A DNA stretch of 64,000 nt from a virus. The position numbers and the translations under genes were made by a program. The notes under the pieces are model-generated. The model had not been told where the DNA came from, made no database searches, and saw nothing but the letters and a program-made list of their open reading frames with translations. Every line of letters starts with the position of its first letter. The first letter of the stretch is position 1. Where the stretch lies: IMG/VR virus record IMGVR_UViG_3300031857_007934, positions 1 to 64,000 of that record, one strand, 5' to 3'. Shown in pieces: positions 40,505 through 48,539 of this stretch.

Positions 40505-41604
40505 CTATATACATCGTAGATATTGAAGCAGTAGATACACGCTACACTAAACAGTGGAAGGACTATCTTCCACAACAGCTTCGCCATGCTACGAATGAAA
40601 AAGTTGTTGTAATTAGTGGTGGTGAAACGCCTCAGGCTACTACGCCTGGGGCTTTTCTCAATTTTGGCGGTACCAATGTGTATAAGAGCAAACAGCTCGA
40701 ACAGATTGGTGAAATGTTCTGCAAAGGAGAAATTAAAAATGGCGACTATTTTCTTTACACAGATGCTTGGAACCCCACGGTTATACAGCTTCGGTACATG
40801 GCTGAGCTCTTGGGCATCGACATTCGAATTGGCGGTTTATGGCATGCTGGTTCTTATGATGAGGCAGACTTCCTAGGAAGACTTATAGGCCCAGCAAGCT
40901 GGGTCAGGAATGCTGAGAAGAGCATGTTTCACTGTTATGATCAAAACTTTTTTGCAACAGAGTTTCATGTAAAGATGTTGTTTGATGAACTGCTACATGA
41001 TGGCATCCCATTAGAAAATCCCTGGTATCATGAGGAATGGGAAGATCGATACAACGATGGGAAGATTGTACGTGTTGGTTGGCCCATGGAGTATCTTGCA
41101 AACAGTCTAAGTCAATATAAAGGTATGGAGAAGAAAGATTTAATTCTTTTCCCGCATCGTATTGCTCCAGAAAAGCAGGTTGATATTTTTAGAGATCTAG
41201 CAGAACAACTTCCACAGTACGAATTTGTAATCTGTCAAGAACGCAGTTTAACAAAGAACGAATATCATAACTTACTAGGACAAGCTAAGTTAGTGTTCAG
41301 TGCTAACTTGCAGGAAACATTAGGCATCAGTTGGTATGAAGGCGCACTAGTAGATGCTATTCCTATGGTTCCTGATAGGCTTAGTTACAGCGAGATGTCT
41401 CTACCAGAGTTTAAATATCCGTCTGACTGGACTACTGACTTCCTGTCTTATAAAGACAATAGAGCTAAGATAGTAGCTCAAATAGTAGAATATATGGAAC
41501 ACTACGAAGACTTTCTAGTTAGTCTAGATAAGCAGGTCGCTAAGTTAAAGAAAGAATTCTTTAATGGTAAGGATCTCTATGAGGCGATAAAGAATGGAAA
41601 ATAA
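40501..41604 (+). CDS. GT-B glycosyltransferase-like protein
   Basis: The 367-residue protein has the C-terminal half of a GT4-like GT-B fold. LFPHRIAPEKQVDIFRDLAE is followed by YEFVICQERS, and KLVFSANLQETLGISWYEGA by a VPMVPDR-type strand (here IPMVPDRLSY). The N-terminal half has the matching Rossmann layout (YIVDIEAVDTRY). Similar proteins occur in T4-like and jumbo phages. Possible acceptors are the modified DNA base, virion proteins or host surface glycans; DNA is suggested only by neighbouring dpdA and queD. Confidence 0.7.
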   Translation: MTIYIVDIEAVDTRYTKQWKDYLPQQLRHATNEKVVVISGGETPQATTPGAFLNFGGTNVYKSKQLEQIGEMFCKGEIKNGDYFLYTDAWNPTVIQLRYMAELLGIDIRIGGLWHAGSYDEADFLGRLIGPASWVRNAEKSMFHCYDQNFFATEFHVKMLFDELLHDGIPLENPWYHEEWEDRYNDGKIVRVGWPMEYLANSLSQYKGMEKKDLILFPHRIAPEKQVDIFRDLAEQLPQYEFVICQERSLTKNEYHNLLGQAKLVFSANLQETLGISWYEGALVDAIPMVPDRLSYSEMSLPEFKYPSDWTTDFLSYKDNRAKIVAQIVEYMEHYEDFLVSLDKQVAKLKKEFFNGKDLYEAIKNGK

Positions 41605-41968
41605 AGACGATGAATTTGTTTTTACATCCACAGGCGACGTAACTATTACTGTTGATAGCAACTATGCAGCTCAAGATGTTTTTACAGTGTCAACTATGGC
41701 AGGTGGTATAGAAACTATTACGCTATCCGGCACAGATTATATTTTATCAACTGATACAGCAATTAATCTAGACGGTCTTAGCAGCAGTACATTTGTATTT
41801 GATAGAACTGAATGGAAGGACTGCTTTCCAGACTTTGATACTGTAGAAAAGATGTGTGAAGAATATCCCGGACTAGCTAAAGCATTTGAAAATTTTAAAA
41901 CTGTTTACAAAATGGTCGAACAAGACTGGAAAGGTAAAATGAAAGATGATCAAACGTCTCTTTTTTAA
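41594..41968 (+). CDS. Small structural-type protein with helical C-terminus
   Basis: The 124-residue protein has a beta-rich, Thr/Ser/Asp-rich N-terminal half (VTITVDSNYAAQDVFTV). Its helical C-terminus includes CEEYPGLAKAFENFKTVY and a VEQDWKGK ending. Its two-part design resembles the genes at 9880 and 42346. It overlaps both neighbours. A minor virion component is likely. Confidence 0.5.
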   Translation: MENKDDEFVFTSTGDVTITVDSNYAAQDVFTVSTMAGGIETITLSGTDYILSTDTAINLDGLSSSTFVFDRTEWKDCFPDFDTVEKMCEEYPGLAKAFENFKTVYKMVEQDWKGKMKDDQTSLF

Positions 41969-42386
41969 ACTGCTAGAAAAAACTGACCGCAAGCGTATCA
42001 TTATGGACAGACTAAGTTCTGAGCCATACCTTGAACGCTATTATCTTTTCTTAAAAGAAAGAGAACGATTTCCGTTTAACGTCTTTCTACACAAGTTTCT
42101 AAAAGGTGATCCTGACGATCTTCATGATCATCCTTGGCCTTATGCTACGCTGATCCTTAAAGGTGGCTATTGGGAAACTACTCCAGAAGGTCGTTTTTGG
42201 AGAGGTGCAGGACATTTTAGAACCTGCAGGGCAAACAGTTATCATAGAGTAGAATTAGAACCTGGGGTTGATTGTTGGACCTTGTTTATGCCTGGTCCTA
42301 AGCAAAAAGACTGGGGTTTTGATGTAAACGGAGAATGGATACAGCATGAGCGATACCTTAGAGAAAAATACTCCGCTAATAACTGA
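41946..42386 (+). CDS. Cupin-like phage protein
   Basis: The 146-residue protein contains DDLHDHPWPYATLILKGGY, a run of strands, then a second half with SYHRVELEPGVDCWTLFMPG. The His/His...His arrangement matches cupin metal-binding motifs. I recall homologues in T4-like phages. It might be a sugar-modifying epimerase or isomerase, or a dioxygenase; the glycosyltransferase nearby favours sugar chemistry. It overlaps the next gene by 41 bases. Confidence 0.6.
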   Translation: MIKRLFFKLLEKTDRKRIIMDRLSSEPYLERYYLFLKERERFPFNVFLHKFLKGDPDDLHDHPWPYATLILKGGYWETTPEGRFWRGAGHFRTCRANSYHRVELEPGVDCWTLFMPGPKQKDWGFDVNGEWIQHERYLREKYSANN

Positions 42387-42798
42387 GTTAACCGCTGGCG
42401 CTACAGTTGGTGGTTTCTTACAGGGCTATGGACCTGTTCCTTCTGTTAGTGGTGTTAACATTTCAGCAGTGGGCGGCGGAGGTGGCGGTAGTGGACTGGT
42501 AACTACACCCGGTCTTAATGGAGTTTCATGGGTATCAAGTCCAGTTTACTCTTTAAACTCCGTAACTCAAGATACTACAGTTAGTATAGGACCGTCTGTA
42601 ACAAAAATTACTACACCATTAGAAGTTAATGGTAGAGATATCTTAAAAGAGCTTGACGAAATGCGTGATGCTCTGTTATTATTAAAGCGTGACATTCGCA
42701 TGGAAGAGAAGTATCCTAAGCTCAAAGAACTTAAAGATGCTTACGAACGTGCTTTAGAAAAATATAAAACCTTTGACGCCATTAAGGACTCAAAATGA
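42346..42798 (+). CDS. Structural-type protein with Gly-rich N-terminus and helical C-terminus
   Basis: The 150-residue protein begins with a Gly/Val-rich part (AVGGGGGGSGLVTTPGLNG). It then has a VNGRDILKELDEMRDALL helix and a PKLKELKDAYERALEKYK helix. This C-terminal pair recurs in marine T4-like phages as I recall. It is most likely a small virion protein. Confidence 0.55.
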   Translation: MSDTLEKNTPLITELTAGATVGGFLQGYGPVPSVSGVNISAVGGGGGGSGLVTTPGLNGVSWVSSPVYSLNSVTQDTTVSIGPSVTKITTPLEVNGRDILKELDEMRDALLLLKRDIRMEEKYPKLKELKDAYERALEKYKTFDAIKDSK

Positions 42799-43070
42799 CA
42801 GAAGAAAAGAAAATGCGAGTTGAATTTGCACCAGGGTGCTTTGACAACTTTGAAGGCACACAGGAAGAACTTGATGCTTTCATTAAAGAATTAACTAACA
42901 TGTTTGAAGGCAAAACTTCTGACGAAATTGAATCTCTAGGTGCTAGGCCAGTAGATGTTGACGATCTTCCTCCAGAAGTTCTAGCACAAATTGCAGAACA
43001 CTTCTTTGATGAAGATGAGTTAGAAGAACTTGAACGTGCGGGCATGCCTCGTAAAAGGACACTACAATGA
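42795..43070 (+). CDS. Conserved small acidic phage protein
   Basis: The 91-residue protein contains RVEFAPGCFDNFEGTQEEL and LTNMFEGKTSDEIESLG, with an acidic C-terminal half (FFDEDELEELERAG). The pattern is familiar from T4-like phages, without known function. It overlaps both neighbours by ATGA. Confidence 0.55.
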   Translation: MTEEKKMRVEFAPGCFDNFEGTQEELDAFIKELTNMFEGKTSDEIESLGARPVDVDDLPPEVLAQIAEHFFDEDELEELERAGMPRKRTLQ

Positions 43071-43609
43071 ATAAACATTTCTACTCTTGGCAAGATGTAG
43101 AACAGATGTGTATTGACATTGTTCTGCAGATGTACAAAGACCTTTGGCGTCCTGATTACATTGTTGGCTTAACTCGTGGCGGAAACATTCCTGCTACTAT
43201 TATTTCTCATATGATTGATGTACGTTGCGAATCGCTAAAGGTTAGTCTGCGTGACGGTGGAGAGTGTGAAAGTAACTGCTGGATGGCAGAAGATGCGTTT
43301 GGATGCGTTGCCCTTGAAGAACAAGAACTTTACAAAAGCAGGTGGGATCCTGCACGTAGATCAAACATACTAATTGTTGACGACATTAACGATACAGGTG
43401 CAACACTGGAATGGATTGAAAAGGATTGGCGCAGTAGTTGTTTACCCAACGAAGATGCTGGTTGGAGTAATGTATTTGGCGGTAATGTACGATTCGCAGT
43501 TTTAACAAACAATCTGTCCAGTAACTTTGACAATATCTCATACTACTCGCATGAGGTTAATAAAATTGAAAATGATGTTTGGCTAGTATATCCTTGGGAG
43601 AAAAAATGA
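43067..43609 (+). CDS. Phosphoribosyltransferase
   Basis: The 180-residue protein has the PRPP-binding motif ILIVDDINDTGATLEW and an upstream YIVGLTRGGNIPATIISH loop, as in hypoxanthine/xanthine-type enzymes. It would salvage a purine base or a related base onto PRPP. Its position among 7-deazaguanine genes raises the possibility that it acts on a modified base, but this is speculative. ATGA links join it to both neighbouring genes. Confidence 0.8.
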   Translation: MNKHFYSWQDVEQMCIDIVLQMYKDLWRPDYIVGLTRGGNIPATIISHMIDVRCESLKVSLRDGGECESNCWMAEDAFGCVALEEQELYKSRWDPARRSNILIVDDINDTGATLEWIEKDWRSSCLPNEDAGWSNVFGGNVRFAVLTNNLSSNFDNISYYSHEVNKIENDVWLVYPWEKK

Positions 43610-43866
43610 CGCTGCCTGACGAAAGATATCGTTCTGTAATAAACACTGGAAAATTTTTACACGATCTTCTTGATCCTAAGAAGACGCCTCGTGTTCCTAA
43701 AGCAATTCGTAAACAAGCATATTACTGCCTGCGTCATTATCCTAGCAAGTATCATATGGATATTGTTGGCAGTGTAGCCACTCATGTTTTTGAAACTAAT
43801 GATAAATTAGACGACTTGTCTATGTTAATATACGACTACGAGAAAAAGAAAAATGATACTAGATGA
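43606..43866 (+). CDS. BPSL0761-like small protein
   Basis: The 86-residue protein reads LPDERYRSVINTGKFLHDLL, then TPRVPKAIRKQAYYCLRHYP. This matches the small BPSL0761-type family of proteobacteria and phages as I recall. The ATG at 43606 overlaps the previous stop and is preferred to 43579. Function is unknown. Confidence 0.55.
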   Translation: MTLPDERYRSVINTGKFLHDLLDPKKTPRVPKAIRKQAYYCLRHYPSKYHMDIVGSVATHVFETNDKLDDLSMLIYDYEKKKNDTR

Positions 43867-44449
43867 CTTCGTTGTCGTTGATAATGCTATATCTACAACT
43901 TTTCAAAATCAAATTGAAGAGTATATGCACAACAAACAACCCTGGTGGTTTCAGTCTGATATAACTTTTTCTGATTTGCAGATTAATGAGTTTTTAAAAG
44001 TTGGTGTTCCATTAAAAAAGAGATTTGGCTGGGGTAGTATGATTTTTGACAAAGAAAAAAATTATGGTACTACTAATCACCTAGTAACTTCTGTGTTGTA
44101 TAATGCTGTTGATGCTGCAAATATAAAATTAAACGACATCACTCTTATAAGAGGGTTTATGTCTTCTCCAATTAACAATCAGAAAGTTGATAGACCTCAT
44201 GTTGATCGCCCAGGAATGCATCTTGTGTGTATCTATTATGTAAACGACAGCGACGGCGATACTGTTATTTTTGATAAAATGAACGACGACAGTGATATAA
44301 ATCAACATTTAAATCCTAACGAACAGAAAGTTTTAACTAAAATATCTCCTAAAAAAGGAAGATGTTTAATATTTGACGGAAGACATTATCATGCTAGTAC
44401 GCCCCCTAGTAGTGATGTTAGGACCGTTATAAATTTTAATTTTATATGA
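43853..44449 (+). CDS. 2-oxoglutarate/Fe(II)-dependent oxygenase
   Basis: The 198-residue protein has the double-stranded beta-helix iron site. RPHVDRPGMHLVCIYYVN gives the HxD pair, and GRHYHASTPPSSDVRTVINF gives the distal His and the 2OG-binding Arg. The LIFDGRHYHAS part is typical of prolyl-4-hydroxylase-like phage oxygenases. The substrate is unknown. It lies between a nucleotide-salvage gene and a HIT-family gene. Confidence 0.8.
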   Translation: MILDDFVVVDNAISTTFQNQIEEYMHNKQPWWFQSDITFSDLQINEFLKVGVPLKKRFGWGSMIFDKEKNYGTTNHLVTSVLYNAVDAANIKLNDITLIRGFMSSPINNQKVDRPHVDRPGMHLVCIYYVNDSDGDTVIFDKMNDDSDINQHLNPNEQKVLTKISPKKGRCLIFDGRHYHASTPPSSDVRTVINFNFI

Positions 44450-44458
44450 GAGTAAGAT

Positions 44459-44812
44459 ATGCCAGGACCTTGGACTAATGTTTTATTAGATACTAAAGAT
44501 TTTACCGTCTATAAGGACGGATTTCCTGTTACAGAAGGACATGTACTTTTTGTACCAAAAGTTGAAGATTGGCAACACATGGTAAAATGCTGGGAAGCTG
44601 CTTACAAGTGGGGCTATGATTGGGTTGATCGCGGATACTGCGATGCGTTCAACATTGGTCAAAATGTAGGGGAGGCTGCAGGACAAACTGTTATGTATCC
44701 TCATATACACTTAATACCACGTCGCAAGGGTGACATGGAAGATCCAAGGGGAGGCGTAAGACACGTTATCCCAGAAAAAGGCAACTATAGAAAAGGAGAG
44801 CCTCATGCGTAA
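44459..44812 (+). CDS. HIT-family hydrolase
   Basis: The 117-residue protein has the histidine-triad motif as YPHIHLIPRR, plus FNIGQNVGEAAGQTV upstream and PRGGVRHVIPEKGNY downstream, as in bacterial Hint/HIT proteins. The first triad position is His-Ile-His, so the catalytic pair is present. It would hydrolyse AMP- or nucleotide-linked substrates. The exact substrate is unknown. Confidence 0.85.
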   Translation: MPGPWTNVLLDTKDFTVYKDGFPVTEGHVLFVPKVEDWQHMVKCWEAAYKWGYDWVDRGYCDAFNIGQNVGEAAGQTVMYPHIHLIPRRKGDMEDPRGGVRHVIPEKGNYRKGEPHA

Positions 44813-45008
44813 AGAAATTTTAGAAACATCCAAAGTTCATTTTGAGTCGCATATTCTAAAGCACAAGATGAATGTTGAAGTAATGCTTAACAATCCAATT
44901 GCTATTCCAGAGCATACTGATATAATGGATGCTATTGAAAAGGAATTGGCAATTATGGCAGAGTACAGCGACAAGTTAGAAATGCTAAAAAAATATTTTA
45001 GTGTTTAA
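44805..45008 (+). CDS. Conserved small helical phage protein
   Basis: The 67-residue helical protein contains SKVHFESHILKHKMNVEVML and IMDAIEKELAIMAEYSDKLE, familiar from T4-like phages but without known function. It overlaps the HIT gene by 8 bases and is the last gene before the folE promoter. Confidence 0.5.
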   Translation: MRKEILETSKVHFESHILKHKMNVEVMLNNPIAIPEHTDIMDAIEKELAIMAEYSDKLEMLKKYFSV

Positions 45009-45010
45009 TC

Positions 45011-45057
45011 TTGACAAAAACCTAAATAAAGTGTATACTATAACATATAGTATATAC
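45011..45057 (+). promoter_or_regulatory. Sigma70-type folE promoter with operator-like dyad
   Basis: TTGACA (45011-45016) and TATACT (45034-45039) are 17 nt apart. TATACTATA (45034-45042) and TATAGTATA (45046-45054) form a perfect 9-bp dyad with a 3-nt centre. It extends by three more pairs, one of them G-T, and overlaps the -10 box. A dyad at this place is a plausible repressor site, or an RNA hairpin near the transcript start. Confidence 0.65.
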
Positions 45058-45092
45058 GGCAATCCTCTGCCTCAACATCGGAGAAAGAAATA

Positions 45093-45791
45093 ATGACTCA
45101 AGAAAAGAACCTATCACAGGTAATTAGAAATAGAATTAAGAATGAAGGCGGTCGCTTTTGGGCTGGTGACAACATTAGCCAATGGCTTGCTCCTAGTGAA
45201 CGAGATCAGTTAATTGATGAAATTACTGAAAAGTTTGAAGGTGTGCTAGACGCACTAGTTATTGACAGACATACAGATCCTAACAGTCGAGGCACCGCAA
45301 GGCGTCTTGCTAAGATGTACGTGAATGAAATTATGGCAGGAAGATATGACCCAGCACCAGACGCAACAGCATTTCCCAACGATTCGGAGGACCGCTACGA
45401 AGGTATGCTGGTTGTTCGTAGCGAGCTTCGCAGTATGTGTAGCCATCATCACCAACCCGTTGCTGGCGTTGCTTATATTGGCATTATTGCTGCCGAGAAA
45501 CTCATCGGACTCAGCAAGTACACACGCATCGCACAGTGGTGTGCAAGACGTGGAACTCTCCAGGAGGAACTTTGTAATGATATTGCTAGGGAGATCAGCA
45601 AAGCAACAAACTCCAAAAACGTAGCAGTCTATATTCAAGCAACACATGGATGTTGTGAAAATCGCGGCATTATGGCGCACAGTTCACTAACTCAAACTAC
45701 AGTACTCAAAGGTGCATTTAAAGATGACCCAGGTACTAAGAAAGAGTTTTTTGACAACATTAAACTACAGCAAGAATTTGCACCACGATAA
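45093..45791 (+). CDS. folE: GTP cyclohydrolase I (FolE)
   Basis: The 232-residue protein has the FolE zinc and catalytic sites: MCSHHHQPVAG (Cys116, His118-120) and THGCCENRG (His185, Cys187/188). ARRGTLQEEL and a C-terminal helix lie where expected. It converts GTP to dihydroneopterin triphosphate, the first step of both folate and 7-deazaguanine synthesis. With QueE, the QueD-like protein and DpdA nearby, the 7-deazaguanine role is favoured. Confidence 0.92.
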   Translation: MTQEKNLSQVIRNRIKNEGGRFWAGDNISQWLAPSERDQLIDEITEKFEGVLDALVIDRHTDPNSRGTARRLAKMYVNEIMAGRYDPAPDATAFPNDSEDRYEGMLVVRSELRSMCSHHHQPVAGVAYIGIIAAEKLIGLSKYTRIAQWCARRGTLQEELCNDIAREISKATNSKNVAVYIQATHGCCENRGIMAHSSLTQTTVLKGAFKDDPGTKKEFFDNIKLQQEFAPR

Positions 45792-45793
45792 TT

Positions 45794-46168
45794 ATGGGAA
45801 CATCAATGTACGCAGTTGAAGAAGCAAAAATGCCATCACAACTTGACGAAGGTTACAACAAGCCTAGAAAGATAAATTGGTTTAAACGTATGATACTACG
45901 TTGGGTTAGGGAAGATTGGGAAAATGCTTCCAGAACAAATCGTGTACAACGTACAAGCGATGGACCAATTAGTCTTGAGAGAGACACTCCGGAACAAGAC
46001 CCTAAATTAAATTTTAGGGTCTATCCTGCTATTGGTGGTACTATTGTTGAATTTCGTAGGATGGATCGTAAGATTGACAGAAGTGAATCTACGCTGTATA
46101 TTATAGGTAAGGATGAAGATTTTGGCGAAAAGATTGCTAGGATCGCTACATTGGAGAACTTGAAGTGA
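45794..46168 (+). CDS. Conserved T4-like phage protein, unknown function
   Basis: The 124-residue protein has a charged N-terminus (INWFKRMILRWVREDWEN). Its C-terminal domain includes FRVYPAIGGTIVEFRRMD and LYIIGKDEDFGEKIARI. I recall this from marine T4-like phages in the same position. It overlaps queE by ATGA. Confidence 0.55.
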   Translation: MGTSMYAVEEAKMPSQLDEGYNKPRKINWFKRMILRWVREDWENASRTNRVQRTSDGPISLERDTPEQDPKLNFRVYPAIGGTIVEFRRMDRKIDRSESTLYIIGKDEDFGEKIARIATLENLK

Positions 46169-47037
46169 AATTAAGATATAGCGAAGCATTTTATTCTATT
46201 CAAGGTGAAGGTCGTTACGTAGGAGTACCTAGTGTGTTCCTACGTACTTTTGGTTGTAACTTTCGTTGTATGAACTTTGGTTTACCTAGAGGAACTGTTA
46301 ACGATAAGTACAATCCGGAAGTAAAAGAACTACTAGACAGTGGACGTCTTGAATCTATTGTAGAGTTTAAAGACTTACCTATCATAGGCACAGGCTGTGA
46401 TACCTATGCTAGCATCTATCCTGAATTTAAAAAGTTTATGCAGGATAAGACTGTAGACGAAGTTGTAGATCACTTGTTGAGTCTTACTCCTACGGGCAAG
46501 TGGACGATGGACAATGGGCAGGACATTCATTTTATTATCACAGGCGGAGAACCTTTGCTAGGATGGCAAAAGTTTTATCAAGAATTGTTTGAACATCCTA
46601 GAATGAAAGATTTAAAAAATGTTACTTTTGAAACAAATACTACACAAGCTCTCAGACCTGATTTTAGAGACTATCTCTGTCAACAGAGCAAACTCAGAAT
46701 TACTTGGTCCTGCTCACCGAAGCTTTCTGTTTCGGGGGAGTCTTGGAATGATGCTATCAAACCTGATATTGCTCTGTCTTATAGTACCGTACCTAACAGT
46801 GACATTTACTTCAAGTTTGTTGTTGCTGATGAAGTGGACGTGGACGAAGTTGAAAAGGCTGTTAGAGAATATCGCAGTGCTGGTATCGAATGTCCAGTCT
46901 ATGTTATGCCAGTTGGTGGAAAAGATGGGCTTTACCAGCAAAACACCAAGCGAGTCGCAAACCTCGCAATGGAGCGGGGATGGAGATATACGCCCCGTCT
47001 CCATGTCGACATATTCGGAAATGCGTGGGGCACCTAA
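46165..47037 (+). CDS. queE: 7-carboxy-7-deazaguanine synthase (QueE), phage type
   Basis: The 290-residue radical SAM enzyme starts with the QueE motif FYSIQGEGRYVGVPSVFLR. The cluster ligands are Cys31 and Cys35 in FGCNFRCM and probably Cys78 in GTGCDTYAS. About 42 residues are inserted before the third Cys, unlike the compact CxxxCxxC of typical radical SAM proteins. IITGGEPLLGW is the SAM-binding GGE motif. It converts carboxytetrahydropterin to CDG, the preQ0 precursor. FdxA and IscU in this window could support it. Confidence 0.9.
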   Translation: MKLRYSEAFYSIQGEGRYVGVPSVFLRTFGCNFRCMNFGLPRGTVNDKYNPEVKELLDSGRLESIVEFKDLPIIGTGCDTYASIYPEFKKFMQDKTVDEVVDHLLSLTPTGKWTMDNGQDIHFIITGGEPLLGWQKFYQELFEHPRMKDLKNVTFETNTTQALRPDFRDYLCQQSKLRITWSCSPKLSVSGESWNDAIKPDIALSYSTVPNSDIYFKFVVADEVDVDEVEKAVREYRSAGIECPVYVMPVGGKDGLYQQNTKRVANLAMERGWRYTPRLHVDIFGNAWGT

Positions 47038-47101
47038 GCCTGCGCTTCCATCAACTATCAAATCAGACGAAGAATTTAAGAGAATACGGGAGATGTTATG
47101 A
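46925..47101 (+). CDS. Possible overlapping small protein at queE 3' end
   Basis: In the +1 frame relative to queE, a 58-residue ORF runs past the queE stop and overlaps the next ATG by ATGA. The part beyond queE (KPALPSTIKSDEEFKRIREM) looks coding. Inner ATGs at 47003 and 47021 would give shorter products. Without it a 60-nt gap remains in an otherwise overlapping operon. Length is uncertain. Confidence 0.35.
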   Translation: MGFTSKTPSESQTSQWSGDGDIRPVSMSTYSEMRGAPKPALPSTIKSDEEFKRIREML

Positions 47102-47556
47102 AACAATGGCTTAAGAAAGTTACAGGTATTGAAGCTAAAGAACAAGCTCTTGCCGCTGAAGCTAGACGTATTGAAGAAGAAAAAATCCGTGTAGCAGAAG
47201 ATGCAGAAGCAAAGCGTAAGGCTATCGAAGAAGCTGAACTCGAAATACTTAAAAAGAGAGATCCAAAGGCCTATGCAACACGCAAGGGCGAACCTTGGGT
47301 CAGTGTATTAGATGTAAAAATTAACAAAGACAATATTAGAAATGGATTCTTTGAGCTAGACTGGAATGATATCTTTATCAAAGAATTAATCCAAAACGGC
47401 TATGGTGTTGACAATGATCCGCAAGAAGAAGTAGTAGATCGATGGTTTAGAGACATAATCTACCAAATGTTAGATGAAGAAGGACTTGACAAATCACGAA
47501 ATGCCGGGTATATTAATGTTATACCAATTAGTAAAGGCAAATCACAAGTATCATGA
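47098..47556 (+). CDS. Conserved T4-like phage protein with coiled-coil N-terminus
   Basis: The 152-residue protein has a long charged helix at residues 10-60 (AAEARRIEEEKIRVAEDAEA). Its conserved C-terminal domain includes IRNGFFELDWNDIFIKEL and VVDRWFRDIIYQM. The C-terminal domain recurs in marine T4-like phages as I recall. Function is unknown. Confidence 0.55.
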   Translation: MKQWLKKVTGIEAKEQALAAEARRIEEEKIRVAEDAEAKRKAIEEAELEILKKRDPKAYATRKGEPWVSVLDVKINKDNIRNGFFELDWNDIFIKELIQNGYGVDNDPQEEVVDRWFRDIIYQMLDEEGLDKSRNAGYINVIPISKGKSQVS

Positions 47557-48539
47557 GCAATTACATTCTAGTAGACACTGCTAACACTTTCTTTCGTGCT
47601 AGACACGTAATCCGTGGCGACCTTGATACAAAAGTAGGTATGGCGCTGCATATTACGCTAAACAGCATTAAGAAGGCGTGGACTGATTTTAATGGTAGTC
47701 ATGTAGTGTTCTTCTTAGAAGGGCGCAGTTGGCGAAAGGATTATTACGAGCCATATAAGCGCAATCGCAGTGATGCTCGTTCTGCTCTAAGTCCTAGAGA
47801 AGCAGAAGAAGATCGTGTATTTTGGGAAATCTTTGATGAGTTTAAAGATTTTGTTCATACTAAAACAAACTGTACAGTATTGCAGAATCCTGTACTAGAA
47901 GCTGATGATCTTATTGCAGGCTGGGTTGCAAATCATCCTAATGACAATCACATTATTATTTCTACAGATGGTGACTTTGCACAATTAATTGCGCCTAATG
48001 TCAAGCAATATAACGGTGTTAGTAATACTACTATTACCCATGAAGGTTATTTTGACGAGAAGGGTAGACCTGTCGTAGATAAGAAAACAAAAGAAACTAA
48101 ACCTGCACCTGATCCACAATGGTTATTGTTTGAGAAATGCATGCGTGGAGACACTAGTGACAACGTCTTTTCAGCCTATCCCGGTGTGCGCATTAAAGGC
48201 ACTAAGAACAAAGTAGGTCTTACTGAAGCATTCCAAGATAAAAAAACAAAGGGGTTTGCTTGGAACAATCTCATGCTTCAACGCTGGGTAGATCACGAAG
48301 GTGTTGAACACAGAGTCCTTGACGACTACAACAGAAATGTAACACTATGTGATCTAACTGCACAGCCAGATAATATTAAAGAAATTATTAACAACACAAT
48401 TAAGCAGGCTTGTTTTCCAAAGTCTGTTACACAAGTAGGCATGAAGCTGATCAAATTTTGCGGTAAATGGAACATGCAAAAAATTGCTGATCAATCTTCA
48501 CTTTATTCAGAATCACTTAATGCAAGGTACCCAGAATGA
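47553..48539 (+). CDS. rnh: RNase H / 5'-3' flap exonuclease (T4 Rnh-like)
   Basis: The 328-residue protein is a FEN1/T4 RNase H-type nuclease. LVDTANTFFRARHVI holds the first acid, LEADDLIAGWV the central acids and IISTDGDFAQLI the next. RGDTSDNVFSAYPGV is the helix-hairpin-helix region acid. It removes RNA primers at lagging-strand 5' ends. Length is close to T4 RNase H (305). It overlaps both neighbours by ATGA. Confidence 0.9.
   Translation: MSNYILVDTANTFFRARHVIRGDLDTKVGMALHITLNSIKKAWTDFNGSHVVFFLEGRSWRKDYYEPYKRNRSDARSALSPREAEEDRVFWEIFDEFKDFVHTKTNCTVLQNPVLEADDLIAGWVANHPNDNHIIISTDGDFAQLIAPNVKQYNGVSNTTITHEGYFDEKGRPVVDKKTKETKPAPDPQWLLFEKCMRGDTSDNVFSAYPGVRIKGTKNKVGLTEAFQDKKTKGFAWNNLMLQRWVDHEGVEHRVLDDYNRNVTLCDLTAQPDNIKEIINNTIKQACFPKSVTQVGMKLIKFCGKWNMQKIADQSSLYSESLNARYPE

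Noticed and set aside
45325-45624. 99-codon open frame inside folE (plus strand, other frame)
   Set aside because: It lies wholly within the well-supported FolE coding sequence, has no ribosome site and shows no domain; it is a shadow frame.
46714-47145. 143-codon minus-strand frame at the end of queE
   Set aside because: It is antisense to the C-terminus of QueE, without recognisable motif or initiation signal.
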